Origin: Planctomycetaceae bacterium UBA6894
GTDB taxonomy: Bacteria; Planctomycetota; Planctomycetia; Gemmatales; Gemmataceae
DNA length: 8,150 bases
Reading direction: 5' to 3'
Assembly (NCBI GenBank): GCA_002451275.1
Contig: DKBS01000100.1
Location: forward strand, 1 to 8,150
Shown here: piece by piece, positions 6,065 through 8,150 of the stretch
Numbering within the stretch: the stretch's first letter is position 1
How the letters are laid out: each line of letters starts with the position of its first letter
Program-made: the position numbers and the translations under genes
The notes under the pieces: model-generated
Database searches by the model: none
Told to the model about the DNA's origin: nothing
The model's input: only the letters and a program-made list of their open reading frames with translations

Positions 6065-7633
6065 ATGCCCTCCTCCCTGAGCGACGCCCTCGACCAACTG
6101 CATCGGCCCTTGGCGCTTCGTGCCATGGCCGATGGTGCTGTGGCGGTCCGTTTTCTGGATGAAACGACTGACCAACCTATCCCCCCCGGGCACGCCTTCG
6201 TGCCACGCATCCTTCCCGAAGACCTGGGCGATCCCGGGTTCCGGAACGATCACGGCTTGCGTCTGGCCTATGTCGCCGGCTCCATGGCCCACGGCATCGC
6301 CAGCGAGGAGATCGTCGAAAGCGCGGCGCATGCCGGCTGCCTGGGTTTCTACGGCGCGGCCGGCCAACCACCCGAGCGGGTGGAACAAGCCATCACCCGC
6401 CTGAAAGCCAGCCTGGGGAACCTGCCGTTCGGGTTCAATCTCCTGTACAGCCCCCAAGAAAGCAGCCTCGAGAACGCCCACGCCGACCTCTATCTGCGCC
6501 ACCAGATCCGTCTGGTGGAGGCCAGCGCCTACCTGGATGTCAGCTTGCCCCTGGTGCGGTACCGTCTCACCGGCCTGCGCGTTGCCAGCGATGGCACCCC
6601 TGTCCCCGCCAACAAGGTGGTGGCCAAGGTTTCCCGTGTCGAGGTGGCGCGCAAGTTCCTGTCCCCGGCGCCCGCCAAACTGGTCGGCGAATTGCTCGCC
6701 CGCGGCGAAATAACCGAGCACCAGGCCCATGCAGCCGCGCGTTTGCCCCTGGCCGACGACATCACCGCCGAAGCCGATTCCGGTGGCCACACCGATAACC
6801 GCCCTGCTTTGAACCTGCTGCCCACCCTCATCGCCCTGCGCGACCGCATGGCGCGCGACAACGCGGCCCTGGGATGGCACCGTTCCACGCGGGTGGGCCT
6901 CGGTGGCGGCATCGCCACGCCGCAGTCCGTCGCGGCTGCATTCTCCATGGGCGCGGCCTATGTTCTGGTGGGCACCGTGCACCAGGCCTGCGTCGAGTCC
7001 GGAACCTCTGACCTGGCCCGCGCCATGCTGGCCGCCGCCGAGCAGGCCGACACCGCCATGGCCGCGGCCGCCGACATGTTCGAGATGGGCGTCAAAGTCC
7101 AGGTCCTCAAGCGCGGCACCCTCTTCGCCATGCGCGCCCAGAAGCTCTACGACCTATACCGCGCCTACCCGTCTTTCGAGGCCGTCCCCGCCGCCGACCA
7201 GGCCACGGTCGAAAAGCAGATGCTCCGCCGTCCCTTCGAGGCGGTGTGGGCTGACTGCATCGCCTACTTCCAGAGGCGCGACCCCTCCCAGATCACCCGC
7301 GCCGGGCAGGACCCCCGCCACAAGATGGCGCTGGTCTTCCGCTGGTACCTGGCCACCGCCTCGCGCTGGGCCACCCAGGGTGTGCCCGACCGCCAGGCCG
7401 ACTATCAGATCTGGTGCGGTCCCAGCATGGGCGCCTTCAACGAGTGGGCCAAAGGCTCTTTCCTCGAGCTGCCCGCCAACCGCCACTTGGCTGCCGTGGC
7501 CCACAGTCTCATGCGCGGTGCCGCCCTCCTCAAGCGCGCGGAAATCGCGCGGCTGCAGGGCATCTGCCAGGCGCAGGTCAACCCCTGCCCGGCGCAGGCA
7601 ACCTCCCACACCACCGCGAGGATGCCGGCGTGA
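6065..7633 (+). CDS. pfaD: PfaD-family FMN-dependent enoyl reductase of a Pfa/PKS-type lipid synthase
   Basis: A 522-residue protein of the PfaD family, a stand-alone 2-nitropropane-dioxygenase-like TIM barrel that acts in trans as enoyl reductase on polyketide-type or polyunsaturated fatty-acid synthases. Residues counted from 6065: AYVAGSMAHGIAS (69-81) and the following Gly-rich strand open the barrel; ADSGGHTDNRP (237-247) is the active-site loop; VGLGGGIATPQS (277-288) and YVLVGTVHQACVESGTS (299-315) form the flavin phosphate-binding region; MFEMGVKVQVLKRGTLFAMRAQKLYDLY (338-365) and IWCGPSMGAFNEWAKGS (449-465) are PfaD-specific blocks. The length is close to the usual 530-540. The ATG at 6065 follows GGAAGGA at 6057-6063 at short spacing. 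A GTG at 6038 in the same frame, nine codons earlier, has no ribosome site but cannot be excluded. Its stop overlaps the synthase start, which indicates coupled expression. Confidence 0.92.
   Translation: MPSSLSDALDQLHRPLALRAMADGAVAVRFLDETTDQPIPPGHAFVPRILPEDLGDPGFRNDHGLRLAYVAGSMAHGIASEEIVESAAHAGCLGFYGAAGQPPERVEQAITRLKASLGNLPFGFNLLYSPQESSLENAHADLYLRHQIRLVEASAYLDVSLPLVRYRLTGLRVASDGTPVPANKVVAKVSRVEVARKFLSPAPAKLVGELLARGEITEHQAHAAARLPLADDITAEADSGGHTDNRPALNLLPTLIALRDRMARDNAALGWHRSTRVGLGGGIATPQSVAAAFSMGAAYVLVGTVHQACVESGTSDLARAMLAAAEQADTAMAAAADMFEMGVKVQVLKRGTLFAMRAQKLYDLYRAYPSFEAVPAADQATVEKQMLRRPFEAVWADCIAYFQRRDPSQITRAGQDPRHKMALVFRWYLATASRWATQGVPDRQADYQIWCGPSMGAFNEWAKGSFLELPANRHLAAVAHSLMRGAALLKRAEIARLQGICQAQVNPCPAQATSHTTARMPA
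7618..7621 (+). promoter_or_regulatory. ribosome binding site of the ketosynthase gene, inside pfaD
   Basis: GAGG, eight bases before the GTG at 7630. It decides the GTG start that gives a 4-base GTGA overlap with the pfaD stop. Confidence 0.6.
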
Positions 7634-8150
7634 CCCCCTCCCTTCCCGGCCAACATGAGGCGCGCGACCACTTCGAGCCCATCGCTCTGGTGGGCATGTC
7701 CTGCCTGTTTCCCGGCAAACCGGGCAACCAGGGGTTCTGGCACACCCTGCTCGCCGGCGTGGACCGCATCCGCGAGATCCCGCCCGACCGCTGGCGCCCC
7801 GAGGACCATTTCAATCCGGATCCCAAGGCTCCGGACATGGTCTACGCCCGCCGCGGCGCGTTCCTCGACCCGGTCCCCTTCAACCCGTCCGAATTCGGCA
7901 TCGCCCCCAACAGCCTCGAGGCCACCGACACCGCCCAGCTCCTCGGCATGTTCGCCGCGCGCGAGGCGTTGCGCGACGCCGGCTACGCCGCCATGCCCGA
8001 TGAACCCGGCAAGCCGTTCCCCCGCGAGCGCACCAGCGTGGTCGTCGGCGTGACCAGCGCGCTGGAACTGCTCATCCCCCTCGGCGCCCGGCTCGACCAC
8101 CCCAAGTGGCGCCGCGCCATGCTCGAGGCCGGCGTGCCCGCCGACCGTGT
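7630..8150 (+). CDS. polyketide/polyunsaturated-fatty-acid type synthase, N-terminal ketosynthase part (runs off the window)
   Basis: The first 173 residues of what is probably a multidomain synthase; the frame is open to the window edge. EPIALVGMSCLFPGKPGNQGFWHTLLAGVDRIREIPPDRW (residues 16-55) is the classic N-terminus of a beta-ketoacyl synthase of iterative type I polyketide or PfaA-like enzymes. YARRGAFLDPVPFNPSEFGIAP (72-93) and LEATDTAQLLGMFAAREALRDAGY (96-119) continue the domain. The version with T-D-x-x-Q in place of the M-D-P-Q of modular synthases is what I recall from PfaA-type and related lipid synthases. The active-site cysteine and the two histidines lie beyond position 8150, so activity cannot be judged here. 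With PfaD directly upstream, the product is likely a long-chain polyunsaturated or otherwise unusual lipid; that is inference. The GTG start is supported by the GAGG site, and the next in-frame ATG (residue 23) is already inside the conserved core. Confidence 0.9.
   Translation, partial: MTPSLPGQHEARDHFEPIALVGMSCLFPGKPGNQGFWHTLLAGVDRIREIPPDRWRPEDHFNPDPKAPDMVYARRGAFLDPVPFNPSEFGIAPNSLEATDTAQLLGMFAAREALRDAGYAAMPDEPGKPFPRERTSVVVGVTSALELLIPLGARLDHPKWRRAMLEAGVPADR

Noticed and set aside
5932..6162. A short plus-strand frame before and into pfaD with AAGGAG at 5970-5975 ahead of a GTG at 5980
   Set aside because: It overlaps the pfaD start in another frame, is Arg/Pro rich and resembles nothing; I treat the purine run as chance or as part of the pfaD leader.
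5900..6982. A 360-codon minus-strand open frame opposite pfaD
   Set aside because: Composition (Gly, Gln, His rich) is that of a GC-rich antisense shadow; the plus strand carries unmistakable PfaD motifs.
7405..8100. A 231-codon minus-strand open frame opposite the ketosynthase start
   Set aside because: The plus strand encodes conserved ketosynthase sequence throughout; the antisense frame has no recognisable domain.

Overview
The window looks like one stretch of GC-rich chromosome (mostly 60-70% GC) from a free-living bacterium. Planctomycetota, perhaps the Gemmata group, is my best guess. It rests on the style of the secreted SH3-type protein and on a PfaD plus polyketide-type ketosynthase pair, which planctomycetes often carry. 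This is inference from recalled family patterns, not a search result. No RNA gene, insertion sequence, CRISPR array or phage gene is visible.

Left half (about 17-4951, all on the minus strand). Read in the direction of transcription, the genes encode: a secreted SH3-domain protein with Pro/Ala/Thr-rich linkers (3470-4951); after a 65-base gap, a secreted SGNH/GDSL hydrolase (2241-3404); an M20D amidohydrolase of the AbgB type (793-2244); a GNAT N-acetyltransferase (323-790); and a small two-helix membrane protein (17-298). The last four are closely packed. The SGNH/amidohydrolase junction overlaps by four bases, the amidohydrolase/GNAT gap is two bases, and the GNAT/membrane-protein gap is 24 bases. 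They are probably one operon, with esterase, amidase and acetyltransferase activities that could act on one acylated substrate.

Centre (4952-5169). A short divergent intergenic region separates the minus-strand block from a plus-strand block. The only clear signal in it is the ribosome binding site of the next gene.

Right half (5170-8150, plus strand). Deoxyribose-phosphate aldolase (deoC, 5170-5877) is followed, after a gap of about 187 bases, by a PfaD-family enoyl reductase (6065-7633). This overlaps by four bases the start of a large polyketide or polyunsaturated-fatty-acid type synthase (from 7630), of which only the first 173 residues of the ketosynthase domain lie inside the window. 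The last two form the leading edge of a Pfa-like secondary-lipid synthase cluster. The DERA gene contains a sharply bounded AT-rich codon patch that covers its catalytic lysine, the strangest local signal in the window.

I do not see convincing evidence of a wholly new system. The best leads are the edge of the lipid-synthase cluster, the mosaic codon patch in deoC, and the coupled hydrolase/acetyltransferase operon.
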